NCBI RefSeq assembly: GCF_004362805.1
Contig: NZ_SNYF01000005.1
Span: 856,952-920,951, forward strand
Direction: 5' to 3'
From: Algoriphagus boseongensis
GTDB taxonomy: Bacteria > Bacteroidota > Bacteroidia > Cytophagales > Cyclobacteriaceae
Length of the DNA: 64,000 bases
Shown here: positions 6,702 through 15,073 of the stretch, in pieces
Layout: every line of letters begins with the position of its first letter
Position numbering within the stretch: position 1 is the stretch's first letter
The notes under the pieces: model-generated
Told to the model about the DNA's origin: nothing
Seen by the model: the letters and a program-made list of their open reading frames with translations, nothing else
Databases searched by the model: none
Translations under genes and position numbers: made by a program

Positions 6702-8996
6702 TTAGAGTTTTCTTCTTTTCAGCCTTAGGCTATTCATTACCACAGATACCGAACTAAAGGCCATGGCTCCTCCTGCGATCATTGGATCCAAAAGGAATCC
6801 ATTGAAAGGATACAATATTCCAGCTGCTATGGGAATTCCAATCAAATTGTAGATAAAAGCCCAAAAGAGATTTTGCTTGATTCCATTTACGGTCAAATGT
6901 GACAAATGGAAGGCCTGAGGAATTTTCTCCAAATCGGAAGTGATCAGAGTGATTTTAGCCACATCCATGGCAATGTCTGATCCATGTCCCATGGCAATAC
7001 TGACATCGGACTGTGCCAAAGCTTCTGAATCGTTAATTCCGTCTCCAACCATAGCTACGACTTTACCTTTTTCCTGAAGGTTTTTGACAAATTGAGATTT
7101 ATCTGAAGGCATTACTTCCGCTCTGAAATCTGTAATCCCAACTTCCTTGGAAACAGCAGCCGCTGTTTGTTGATTGTCTCCGGTCAGCATATAGACGTCC
7201 ACTCCAGATTCCTTTAGTTTGGTAATTGCTGACTTTGAACTCGGTTTAATCTGATCCTGAATGCCCAAGATAGCCAAAGCTTGATCTTGATCAGCAAACC
7301 AAATTACCGTTTGAGCTTGTTCACTCCAGGTTTTTGCTGTCTCTTTTAAATCGGCAGGAACTGAAATTTTGTTTTCCTGAAGGAGTTTGAGGTTTCCTGC
7401 GAAATAGGTTTTTCCGTCTTTGCTGCCTTTCACGCCCCGAGCGGTAATGCTTTCGAAATGCTCCAAGGAAGTTGCCTTTACATTTTCTTCTTTTAAATAC
7501 TTCATCACAGCCTCCGCCAATGGATGTTCGGATTTAGATTCCAGAGAAAGTAAAATTGATTTAAGGTCAACAGTCAACAGACCTCTGTCGACAGCTGTTT
7601 CGGAATCCAATTCGGTTGACTGTCGACAGTCGACAGTGGACAAATAATTTGTAACCGTAGGTTTTCCTTCAGTAATAGTCCCCGTCTTATCCAGAATAAT
7701 CGCATTGACCTGATGCCCCAATTCCAGACTTTCCGCATCCCGAATCAAAATATTGTTTTCAGCTCCTTTGCCTACACCAACCATGATAGCGGTAGGCGTG
7801 GCCAAGCCCAAAGCACAAGGACAGGCAATGACTAAGACCGAAACTGCAGCCAAAAGGGCATGGGAAACCGCATTTTCTCCTCCATAAATCATCCAAATTC
7901 CAAAAGTCAAAATGGCAATTCCCATGACCACAGGAACAAAGATTCCAGCGATTTTATCTACCAGTTTTTGAACAGGAGCTTTACTTCCTTGAGCCTCTTG
8001 GACGCGTTTGATGATTTGAGAAAGTAGGGTAGATGCTCCGACTTTTTCCGCTTCTATCTCCAAACTTCCTTTCTGATTAATGGTACCTGCAAATACCGCA
8101 TCTCCTGTTTTCTTTTCCACCGGAACAGGTTCACCGCTGATCATACTTTCGTCCAGGTATGAACTTCCTTCCAAGACTTTTCCGTCAACAGGGATTTTTT
8201 CTCCGGGTTTGATCAGGATTTGATCGCCAACTTGTACTTCCTCGATTTTGATTTCCTGAGGCTTACCATCTTGGATTCGGGTCAAGGTTTTGGGTTGAAG
8301 GCCCATTAGTTTCTTCAAAGCGGATCCAGTTTGAGATTTGGCTTTTTCCTCCAGCATTTTTCCGAAGGAAATAAAGACGATAATCACGGTCGCAGCTTCA
8401 TAATACACGTGTGGATGAATGCCCCGCTGATGCCAAAACTCCGGAAATACCGTGTTAAACACCGAGAAGATAAAGGCAATCCCGGTACTCAAGGCAACGA
8501 GCGTGTCCATATTGGCTTTGCCATGTCGGGCTTGCTTCCAAGCATTACTATAAAAATGTCTCCCAAAAAAGAACAGAACAGGAATGGAAAGCACCATACT
8601 GATCCACTTTCCGGGTTCCCATTCCATAAAGAACATTCCCAAAATGAAAACAGGCAAAGTCAGCAAAGCAGCACCGATTGTTTGTTTTTTGACAGCTTTG
8701 TATTTCTTCTCCTGTTCTTCCTGAACCGTTTTCTGTACGTCTTTGGAATCGATGACCAAACCGTAACCAATGTCGGTCAGGGCCTCATTCAATTTATCGG
8801 GAGAGGTACTGTCGTCGTATTCGACCTGTACAGTATTGGTTGCAAAATTCACCGCCGCAGATTTGACTCCGTCGGTGTATTGCAAAATAGTCTCCACGCT
8901 GGAGGCACAAGCTGCGCAGGTCATGCCAATGACTGGAAAGGTTTCCTTATGGATTTTCCCTGTGGGTTTTTTGGAAGTCGTGCTTTCTGTATCCAT
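6702..8996 (-). CDS. copA: Copper-translocating P1B-type ATPase CopA
   Basis: Inner-membrane P-type ATPase that exports Cu(I) from the cytoplasm. The ATG at 8996 gives 764 residues; a longer reading would start at a TTG. One HMA domain at the N-terminus has GMTCAAC at about residues 24-30. The transmembrane CPC site (IACPCALG, Cys near 392), the phosphorylation motif DKTGT (Asp near 436), SEHPLAEA in the N domain and GDGINDSEAL near 650 are all intact. Between DKTGT and SEHPLA there is an extra stretch of about 26 residues (roughly 453-478) encoded by GTCGACA/GTCAACA-type DNA repeats, absent from typical CopA. The HMA chaperone follows on the same strand. The P1B-1 copper assignment is firm. 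Confidence 0.95.
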   Translation of the reverse strand: MDTESTTSKKPTGKIHKETFPVIGMTCAACASSVETILQYTDGVKSAAVNFATNTVQVEYDDSTSPDKLNEALTDIGYGLVIDSKDVQKTVQEEQEKKYKAVKKQTIGAALLTLPVFILGMFFMEWEPGKWISMVLSIPVLFFFGRHFYSNAWKQARHGKANMDTLVALSTGIAFIFSVFNTVFPEFWHQRGIHPHVYYEAATVIIVFISFGKMLEEKAKSQTGSALKKLMGLQPKTLTRIQDGKPQEIKIEEVQVGDQILIKPGEKIPVDGKVLEGSSYLDESMISGEPVPVEKKTGDAVFAGTINQKGSLEIEAEKVGASTLLSQIIKRVQEAQGSKAPVQKLVDKIAGIFVPVVMGIAILTFGIWMIYGGENAVSHALLAAVSVLVIACPCALGLATPTAIMVGVGKGAENNILIRDAESLELGHQVNAIILDKTGTITEGKPTVTNYLSTVDCRQSTELDSETAVDRGLLTVDLKSILLSLESKSEHPLAEAVMKYLKEENVKATSLEHFESITARGVKGSKDGKTYFAGNLKLLQENKISVPADLKETAKTWSEQAQTVIWFADQDQALAILGIQDQIKPSSKSAITKLKESGVDVYMLTGDNQQTAAAVSKEVGITDFRAEVMPSDKSQFVKNLQEKGKVVAMVGDGINDSEALAQSDVSIAMGHGSDIAMDVAKITLITSDLEKIPQAFHLSHLTVNGIKQNLFWAFIYNLIGIPIAAGILYPFNGFLLDPMIAGGAMAFSSVSVVMNSLRLKRRKL
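7566..7640. repeat. GTCGACA/GTCAACA repeat cluster inside copA
   Basis: This segment contains TCAACAGTCAACAG (7567-7580), the palindrome CTGTCGACAG (7585-7594) and ACTGTCGACAGTCGACAGT (7619-7637), partly in opposite orientation around a short spacer. It stays in the copA reading frame and encodes the extra N-domain residues. It looks like a small dispersed palindromic element inserted into the gene. Confidence 0.65.
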
Positions 8997-9137
8997 AGCT
9001 AATTGCGGATGATACAAAATTGCTCATTCTTAGCTTGAAAAGTTTTACAGGATTTTGGGTAAGATTTATAAGATTTTGTTGTTCGGTACGCTTTCTTATT
9101 CTGTTTTTTTCACCGCAAAGGCACTGAGAATGAAAAA

Positions 9138-9260
9138 AAGAGGCTGTCTCAAAAGTAGAATTTGTCACATTGAGCGAAGTCGAAATGTGTTCCAAATAAC
9201 TGGAATTGGCCTTCGACTCCGCTCAGGCTGACCACGAAGCGATTTAGGAGACAGTCTCTT
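9138..9260. mobile_element. MITE-like element with nested inverted repeats
   Basis: Outer arms AAGAGGCTGTCTC (9138-9150) and GAGACAGTCTCTT (9248-9260) match in 12 of 13 positions as inverted repeats. Inner arms TGAGCGAAGTCGAA (9171-9184) and TTCGACTCCGCTCA (9212-9225) match in 13 of 14. The unit of about 123 bases has no coding capacity and sits between copA and the small membrane gene. I see no clear target-site duplication. It has the form of a non-autonomous miniature element or a dispersed hairpin repeat. A stretch just before it (about 9107-9128, CACCGCAAAGGCACTGAG) also looks like intergenic repeat debris. Confidence 0.65.
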
Positions 9261-9274
9261 GAAAGATTCTGAAA

Positions 9275-9688
9275 TTAATTTTCTCCCGAAGGTAACTTTA
9301 GGCCCCGAGTGGATTCTAGAATTGGGAGATTAGCTTCGGTAGGAATGTAAATGACTGTTTTGTCGTTCAAGTTTCTCTGCTGTCTAACCCATAAGTACTG
9401 GATGTATTTTTCTGAAAGAGCTCCATTTTCGATAGCAATGGCTTCAGCTGCACCTCGAGCTCTTTCCACTTCTGCTTGGGCATTGAGTTTTTCTGCTTCC
9501 AAATTGGCTGCAGCTTCCTCGATTAGAATTCTTCGGTTTTGTTCTGCTTTTGCAAATTCTGCCCGGCCTGACATTTCTTGCTGCCATACATTGTAGGTTG
9601 GGCAACCCCAAAGCCCAAAACCGATTAGTGCAAATAGGAACCATGAAATCATTGTGCCTAGCAAAGCACCTTTATAATTTCCATTCAT
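9275..9688 (-). CDS. Small membrane-anchored coiled-coil protein, SPFH-tail-like
   Basis: I do not recognise a named family with certainty. The 137-residue protein has one hydrophobic segment near residues 8-29 and then an Ala/Glu-rich helix (about 40-90: RAEFAKAEQNRRILIEEAAA and on through AQAEVERARGAAEAIAIENG). A short end follows with VIYIPTEANLPIL. This order resembles the C-terminal part of SPFH/band-7 proteins such as HflC, without the SPFH domain itself. It probably forms oligomers at the inner membrane. It sits between the AraC regulator (71 bases upstream) and the MITE-like element before copA, so a link to the copper genes is possible only by position. Confidence 0.65.
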   Translation of the reverse strand: MNGNYKGALLGTMISWFLFALIGFGLWGCPTYNVWQQEMSGRAEFAKAEQNRRILIEEAAANLEAEKLNAQAEVERARGAAEAIAIENGALSEKYIQYLWVRQQRNLNDKTVIYIPTEANLPILESTRGLKLPSGEN

Positions 9689-9759
9689 ATAGATAAGGTA
9701 TTTAGTTAATGACTAAAGATAATTTAAATTGGAAAATGCCCTTCAAATGGAATAAAGAA

Positions 9760-10323
9760 TTAAATCAAGTCTAAAGGCCTTCTTGAAGTTTGCCCATTTT
9801 TCTTGAATTCACTTGGGGTCATTCCGGTTTCTTTTTTGAATTGGGAGCTGAGATAGGCCACAGAGCTATAGCCCATCTGAAAGGCTATTTCAGAAAGACT
9901 GAGCTCGTCATAAAAAAGGTATTCCTTGACCTTCTCGATTTTTTGCAAGGTGTAAAATCGCTCGATCGTTATGCCTTCCACAGAAGAAAACAACTTGCTC
10001 AAACCGGTATATTCATGGTTGAGCTGTTCTGAAAGTAAAACAGATAAGTTCTCATTTTGGGAAGTCTCCCTGTGATGAACGAATTGAATGATCAGGGTTT
10101 TTATTTGAGAAATCAAGGCAGATTTTCCTGGCTCTAACAATTCAAACCCTCTTTTCTCAAGTAAAACGGAAAGCTTCTCCTTTTCAGTTTCTGAAATGGG
10201 TTGACTTAAGTTAACCTTTCCCAACTCTACTTTGGCTTTGATATTTTCATGAGAAAAAATCTCCTCCACTGCTTCTATGCACCGGAGGCAAACCATGTTT
10301 TTAATCAAAAGTTGGGTTTCCAT
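9760..10323 (-). CDS. AraC-family regulator with HMA-like metal-binding N-terminus
   Basis: Transcription regulator of 187 residues. The C-terminal half is an AraC/XylS helix-turn-helix domain (LSEIAFQMGYSSVAYLSSQF then KKETGMTPSEFKK), so it should bind DNA. The N-terminal 65 residues look like an HMA domain: MVCLRCIEAVEEI carries a CxxC pair, followed by the strand-helix pattern of this fold. That suggests direct sensing of Cu or another soft metal. The ATG at 10323 lies 4 bases after the receptor gene stop, and a longer reading would overlap that gene. Its position inside the copper island makes it the likely activator of these genes. The sensing mechanism is inference. Confidence 0.82.
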   Translation of the reverse strand: METQLLIKNMVCLRCIEAVEEIFSHENIKAKVELGKVNLSQPISETEKEKLSVLLEKRGFELLEPGKSALISQIKTLIIQFVHHRETSQNENLSVLLSEQLNHEYTGLSKLFSSVEGITIERFYTLQKIEKVKEYLFYDELSLSEIAFQMGYSSVAYLSSQFKKETGMTPSEFKKNGQTSRRPLDLI

Positions 10324-10327
10324 TTTC

Positions 10328-12793
10328 TTAAAACTCTTTTTCTCCAAACTCACTCTTCACAAACTTCGCTCGGTTTTTAGAACGATTAATTGTGTAGGAT
10401 AAGTTCAGAAGAATCATATCCACCTCATAGATGTAGTTGGTGGTGGTGAAGAATTCCCCTTCTCTACAAGTTGTGATTCTCTGCTCATTGGTCTTTAGGA
10501 CTCCCAGATCAATATTTTGCCAAACCAGGTTTAAAGCTAATTGTCCATCAAGGAAGGTTTTTCGAATATTCAAGGAAGGCTGATAAAAGCGACTGTCTTC
10601 ACCCTGTGCGGTAACTCGCTTGGAGAGATAATTTAAGCTAAACTGAGAACTCAGGCTTTTGGTGAAATTGTAAGTCGTGTTAAAATTATAGGAATAAACC
10701 CACGCAGCTTGGTCAACTGGTCTATTATCAAACTCGCCCTGTATAGAGTAGTGGTAGACATTTCCTCCCACATAGCCTTTCCACTTTTCTGTAAAAAAGA
10801 GTTCTGTTCCCAATTCTAGCCCAATTGATTTTGCCGTCCCGACATTGGAATAAATCCTGTTTAGAATGCTGTCGTTGTAGACCGTATTTACCCTATTCAC
10901 CAAGTTTTCTACTTGGGTGAAATAGGCAGTTGCGTAGAAACTATTGTCTTTCCAGGTTTTAACCATTCCCACTTCCAGCGTATTGATAAACTCAGGAAGG
11001 ACATTGGGGTCACCCTGTTCAAGTGTTTCACTGTGCTCTCTTTCCGGAAAAGGATTCATTTTAAAGGTGGTTTCCCGTTCTACCCGTTGGGTAAAATTCA
11101 GCTTCCAAGTGAGCTCTTTGTTAGCTTGGTAAGTGATATTCCCACTGAAAAAAGGTCGGATATAATCATACAAATAGGTGGTATCCAAGCTGCCTGACTT
11201 GTCTTGTAACTGGAATTTTCGCTCCATGATTTCAGTTCGCACGCCAGCGCTGTAAGACCATTTTTCTCGCTTTTTATCCCATTGGATATAGCCTGTATGG
11301 ATGATTCTTTTCAGGTCTACTTCTGAAGAAAACTCAGGTACAATTTCCCAAATTCCACTTTCGTTATTTTTTCTTTCGTACAAAAAGTCCCCAAAATGAT
11401 CCAGGAAACGATATTGATACCCTACTTGGAAATTTCCAATTGAACTCGGTTTAAACGTATAATCCAGATTGTACCGCACCCCATTTAATGGGTTGTCATT
11501 GGTATTGTATTCGTCTTGATAAACAATAGAAAGATCTGGATAGCCCAAATTTCGGTTGATTGTAGGCCCTCCCAACATGCTGTATTCATAGAGTAGAGAG
11601 GTGCTTAGTTTACTCCCATTGGAAAAGGAATGAACATAATCCAAACTTCCTAATGCAAAGTCACCCCGGCGGTTTTGGTCATTGGCATTAAAGTATTGAA
11701 ATGGGAGAGTTTCTCCGCCGGGGAATTCTTTGTGATTGTCATAATATAAAATATCGGCAGTTCGGATTCTGTCCCGAACTCCGGCATAAAACCCAAGACT
11801 TAAGGAATTGGAGGGATTAGGTGTATAACCCACAGTAAAGCGACCTGAGTAATTTTGCTCATCAATACTTCGCTCACCTTCTGATGGGAAATAGGTAGTT
11901 GTGTCTCCACTGATAGTATAGACATTTCCCACACGCCTTCCACTTTGGTCGTTTCTTTGATAGCTAGCCCCAAAAGAAATATCCCATTTTCCTTTCAGGT
12001 AATTCAGGTTAAAATCACCGCCATAGCGCTGCTGAGGGGCTTTATTGTCATAATTCTCAATAGATGGGAATCCCAATTTCCCATTAAACTGGAGGTAAAG
12101 ACCATCTGTTGCTCCCTTCTTAGTGGTAATATTGATGATTCCAGCCTTTCCTTCAGAATCGTATTGTGCGGAAGGAGCAGAAAGCCATTCTACCTTTTCA
12201 ATGCTATTGGCAGGTAATTGCCCTAAAAGCATCATAGGATCACCCTGTGTCGGACGACCATTAATCATGACTACAAAACCGGAACTTCCTCGAATGGAAA
12301 GTGTCCCTTCTCCATTTATGCTTACCCCAGGAAGGTTTTTCAAAACATCAGTGGCTGTTCCTCCTTGAGCCGCTTCGAAATTTTCCGCGGAAAAACTTTG
12401 CTTTTCAGGTCTGAAATCGGTGGAGATCCGCTGCCCCTCAACCTCTACCGCTTGAAGATTTTGTGAATCCTGATCAAGGAAAATTATGCCCAAATCTATC
12501 TTCTGATTTCGGTCTACTTGAAGATTGGGAATTGTTTGGGAATTAAATCCCAAGAAACTAGCGACTAGATAGTAGTTGCCTGCTGGGATTTTATCAATCA
12601 AAAAGATTCCTTCCAAATCAGTAATGCCTCCATCTACTAAAGAGCTATCTTGAAAATTATACAAAGCTACAGAAGCAAATTCTAAAGGAATTCCATCGCT
12701 TTTGGAAAAGACCTTTCCTTTAATCTGGATTTGCGCAATAGCAGGTAAAACTCCTAAGAGAAAGGATATTAAAAATCCCAATTTTTTCATCAT
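10328..12793 (-). CDS. TonB-dependent-receptor-like outer-membrane beta-barrel protein
   Basis: Outer-membrane protein of 821 residues. After a signal peptide (residues 1-20, ending AIAQ) comes a carboxypeptidase-regulatory-like domain (IQIKGKVFSKSDGIPLEFAS) of about 90 residues. A plug domain follows (DVLKNLPGVSINGEGTLSIRG), then a long beta-barrel of the outer-membrane beta-barrel type common in Bacteroidota. ATG-ATG at 12793 is chosen; the longer reading would need TTG. It is followed after 4 bases by the AraC regulator, so the two are probably co-transcribed. Position suggests it handles copper or a copper-binding compound, but the sequence does not show the ligand. Confidence 0.85.
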   Translation of the reverse strand: MMKKLGFLISFLLGVLPAIAQIQIKGKVFSKSDGIPLEFASVALYNFQDSSLVDGGITDLEGIFLIDKIPAGNYYLVASFLGFNSQTIPNLQVDRNQKIDLGIIFLDQDSQNLQAVEVEGQRISTDFRPEKQSFSAENFEAAQGGTATDVLKNLPGVSINGEGTLSIRGSSGFVVMINGRPTQGDPMMLLGQLPANSIEKVEWLSAPSAQYDSEGKAGIINITTKKGATDGLYLQFNGKLGFPSIENYDNKAPQQRYGGDFNLNYLKGKWDISFGASYQRNDQSGRRVGNVYTISGDTTTYFPSEGERSIDEQNYSGRFTVGYTPNPSNSLSLGFYAGVRDRIRTADILYYDNHKEFPGGETLPFQYFNANDQNRRGDFALGSLDYVHSFSNGSKLSTSLLYEYSMLGGPTINRNLGYPDLSIVYQDEYNTNDNPLNGVRYNLDYTFKPSSIGNFQVGYQYRFLDHFGDFLYERKNNESGIWEIVPEFSSEVDLKRIIHTGYIQWDKKREKWSYSAGVRTEIMERKFQLQDKSGSLDTTYLYDYIRPFFSGNITYQANKELTWKLNFTQRVERETTFKMNPFPEREHSETLEQGDPNVLPEFINTLEVGMVKTWKDNSFYATAYFTQVENLVNRVNTVYNDSILNRIYSNVGTAKSIGLELGTELFFTEKWKGYVGGNVYHYSIQGEFDNRPVDQAAWVYSYNFNTTYNFTKSLSSQFSLNYLSKRVTAQGEDSRFYQPSLNIRKTFLDGQLALNLVWQNIDLGVLKTNEQRITTCREGEFFTTTNYIYEVDMILLNLSYTINRSKNRAKFVKSEFGEKEF

Positions 12794-12900
12794 ATTAAAA
12801 TAACTCAAACCTTAATCAGATTTTGAAGAAATCCATGAAAGGGGAATTTTTCTTTTTTCGAAAGTTGGACTGCTTCTAAATTTTCATCCTAATAAAATTT

Positions 12901-13479
12901 ATGAAATCCATTCTTTTTCCTCTTTTTGAAGCTTTTAAAAAAATCCAATCTATATCCCTAGATTCTATTGGTGAGCTTGAAAGACTTTGTGAAGTAAAGT
13001 CCTATTCCAAAAATGGAGAAATACAGGGAATAGGGGCCACTTGTAGGACAATTTATTTTGTACTGTCTGGAGTCGCAAGAATTTATTATTTGAAGGATGG
13101 GACTGAGGTGACCGAATATTTTGCATTTGAAAACGACCTGATTGTCAGGGCTGAAAGTTTATTTACCAATACTCCAAGTAAAAAAGCAATTCAGGCACTA
13201 GAAGATTCCGTTTTGGTGTCAATTTCCTCAGAAGCCTTATATGGATTATTTGAAAAACAACATGATTTGGAAAGGCTTTTTAATAGGTTAGTTCAAAATT
13301 CTTATGTGGAAACTCTTCGAAGATTGGAAAATATCCAGTTTTTGACTGCAGAAGAGCGATATCAAAAGCTTTTGGAAGAGCATCCAGAGATAGTTCAGAA
13401 AATTCCATTAAAGTATGTTGCCTCATTTTTGGGAATAACCCAGGTCAGCTTGAGCAGGATCAGGGCTAGTATACGCTGA
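12901..13479 (+). CDS. Crp/Fnr-family transcription regulator
   Basis: A 192-residue regulator with an N-terminal cyclic-nucleotide-binding-like beta-roll (about 20-115, including VLSGVARIYYLKDGTEVTEY) and a C-terminal helix-turn-helix (YVASFLGITQVSLSRIRASI). There is no Cys cluster for an iron-sulfur centre as in true Fnr, and I do not see a full cAMP-binding motif, so the ligand is unknown. Genes of this type in Bacteroidota often regulate a neighbouring transporter. Here an MFS gene starts 65 bases downstream on the same strand, which fits that pattern. It diverges from the receptor gene on the other side. Confidence 0.87.
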   Translation: MKSILFPLFEAFKKIQSISLDSIGELERLCEVKSYSKNGEIQGIGATCRTIYFVLSGVARIYYLKDGTEVTEYFAFENDLIVRAESLFTNTPSKKAIQALEDSVLVSISSEALYGLFEKQHDLERLFNRLVQNSYVETLRRLENIQFLTAEERYQKLLEEHPEIVQKIPLKYVASFLGITQVSLSRIRASIR

Positions 13480-13544
13480 ATTTTTAACATATGTAAAAGG
13501 AATTGGCAGGAGAGAGCCTGACCTTTGTCGTCAAAAATTCTCCC

Positions 13545-14753
13545 ATGCAACCTGTCCTTGGCTTAAAACAAAACTGGAAGCAATTTTCATTATTGGTATT
13601 GATCAATGCTTTTGTGGGAGCAACGGTCGGTATGGAAAGATCAATTTTTCCAGATTTTGCCTTAGAAATATTTGGTCTGGAGTCTCATATGGCTATGCTG
13701 ACCTTTATTGTTGCTTTTGGCGTCAGTAAAGCCATAACCAATTATTTCTCAGGGAAATTTTCCAATCGGTACGGGAGAAAAAACCTTTTAATTTTTGGAT
13801 GGCTATTGGTGCTGCCGGTTCCCTTTATCCTGAATTTAACCGGAAGTTGGTCTTGGGTAATTTTTGCCAATAGCCTTTTAGGTATCAGCCAGGGTTTGAC
13901 ATGGAGTAGCACGGTGGTCATGAAAATAGACTTGGTTGGTGAGAAAAACCGAGGACTGGCCATGGGATTAAATGAATTTGCAGGGTACTTAGCCTTAGGT
14001 ATATCGGCTGTAATTAGTGCTTATTTAACTTCAAATTATGGATTAAGACCAATTCCCTTTTGGACAATGGGAGGTATTGCATTGATGGGACTCTTGCTCT
14101 CGTTCTGGGCTAAAGAAACCAAAGAACATGTTAAAGTAGAATCATCTAATACTTCCTCTCCGAAAGTTTCTAAAGCTTTTTGGAACACCACAGTGAGTGA
14201 TAAAACTTTGAGTTCAGTGACTCAGGCTGGTTTGGTAAACAACTTAAATGATGGAATGATATGGGGTTTGCTTCCTGTGCTATTGGTAGAAAAGGGATTC
14301 AATCTTGAAGAGATTGGGAGTTTGGCAGCAGTTTATCCTGTCGTTTGGGGATTTGGGCAATTATTTACCGGAAAAATGTCTGATCACTTTTCAAAAAAGA
14401 AAATGTTATTTATAGGTATGTTGTTGCAGGGATTTGCCATAATTGCTCTTGGATTCGTTTTTTCTAAAATGGAATTTATTGTGCTGTTGACCTTTTTGGG
14501 AATAGGAACAGCAATAGTTTATCCCACATTTTTGGCAACCGTGGCCTCTGCTACTCATCCTCAGGATAGAGCGGAGGTGCTTGGTGTATTTAGATTTTGG
14601 AGGGATTTAGGCTACGCGGTTGGGGCTTTGATTTCTGGAATTGTAGCCGACCAATTTGGGATTGTTTTTTCCATAATCTTCATCGGAATCCTTACCGTAA
14701 TTTCTGGCCTAATAATTGAGTTTAGAATGCCAAGAATACGACTGGATAACTGA
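13545..14753 (+). CDS. MFS transporter
   Basis: A 402-residue major facilitator superfamily protein with about 12 membrane helices in two halves. The loop after TM2 has the MFS motif (SGKFSNRYGRKNLLIF), and the matching loop in the second half reads TGKMSDHFSKKKML. The ATG at 13545 is chosen; a longer reading begins at TTG and adds 14 residues of weak character. Acidic TM residues and HMAMLTFIVAFGVSKA in TM2 give no clear substrate. It follows the Crp/Fnr gene and probably shares its transcript. It could be a drug, metabolite or metal-chelate exporter; the sequence does not settle this. Confidence 0.88.
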   Translation: MQPVLGLKQNWKQFSLLVLINAFVGATVGMERSIFPDFALEIFGLESHMAMLTFIVAFGVSKAITNYFSGKFSNRYGRKNLLIFGWLLVLPVPFILNLTGSWSWVIFANSLLGISQGLTWSSTVVMKIDLVGEKNRGLAMGLNEFAGYLALGISAVISAYLTSNYGLRPIPFWTMGGIALMGLLLSFWAKETKEHVKVESSNTSSPKVSKAFWNTTVSDKTLSSVTQAGLVNNLNDGMIWGLLPVLLVEKGFNLEEIGSLAAVYPVVWGFGQLFTGKMSDHFSKKKMLFIGMLLQGFAIIALGFVFSKMEFIVLLTFLGIGTAIVYPTFLATVASATHPQDRAEVLGVFRFWRDLGYAVGALISGIVADQFGIVFSIIFIGILTVISGLIIEFRMPRIRLDN

Positions 14754-14811
14754 AATTACTTAAAAAAAATATTTACTAAATTTACCTTACACCAATCAAT
14801 CTTTATTAAAA

Positions 14812-15021
14812 ATGAAAAAGTTAAAGTCATTTATTGCCCTTTCCTTGATAGCTGGTTTTACGTCAGCTACATTGTTTACTTCTTGCGGAGGTAAAAAAGA
14901 GGAAGCTACAGAGGAGACTACTGAGCAAATGGAAGGCGAGCATCCTGCTGAAGGAGGAGAACATCCTGCAGAGCATCCAGCTTCAGATACTACTGCAACA
15001 GACACCACTGCTGCAGGATAA
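14812..15021 (+). CDS. Small lipoprotein with EHPAE repeats
   Basis: A 69-residue predicted lipoprotein. The N-terminus is a type II signal (MKKLKSFIALSLIAGF) with a lipobox-like LFTSCGG, so Cys near residue 26 would carry the lipid. The mature part is short, acidic and repetitive: EEATEETTEQMEGEHPAE, then GGEHPAEHPA and a Thr/Asp/Ala tail. His and Glu could bind metal weakly, but no domain is recognisable. It stands alone, with a strong terminator 20 bases after its stop. Similar tiny lipoproteins are common in this phylum and have no known function. The gene looks real because of the signal and the terminator. Confidence 0.72.
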   Translation: MKKLKSFIALSLIAGFTSATLFTSCGGKKEEATEETTEQMEGEHPAEGGEHPAEHPASDTTATDTTAAG

Positions 15022-15041
15022 TCCTCGGGTATTTAGAAAAC

Positions 15042-15069
15042 AAAAGGTTGCCAATTGGCAACCTTTTTT
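15042..15069. terminator. Bidirectional intrinsic terminator
   Basis: Arms AAAAGGTTGCC and GGCAACCTTTT around AATT, flanked by A and T runs. It serves the small lipoprotein gene on the plus strand and the convergent transglutaminase-like gene on the minus strand. Confidence 0.9.
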
Positions 15070-15073
15070 CATT

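Noticed and set aside
8331..9002. 223-residue open frame on the plus strand
   Set aside because: It lies wholly antisense to copA, whose motifs are intact. It has no recognisable domain, and long antisense frames are common opposite conserved genes.
1..12793. Copper island as a recently integrated genomic island
   Set aside because: No integrase, tRNA boundary or att repeat is seen in the window, and base use looks like the neighbours by eye.
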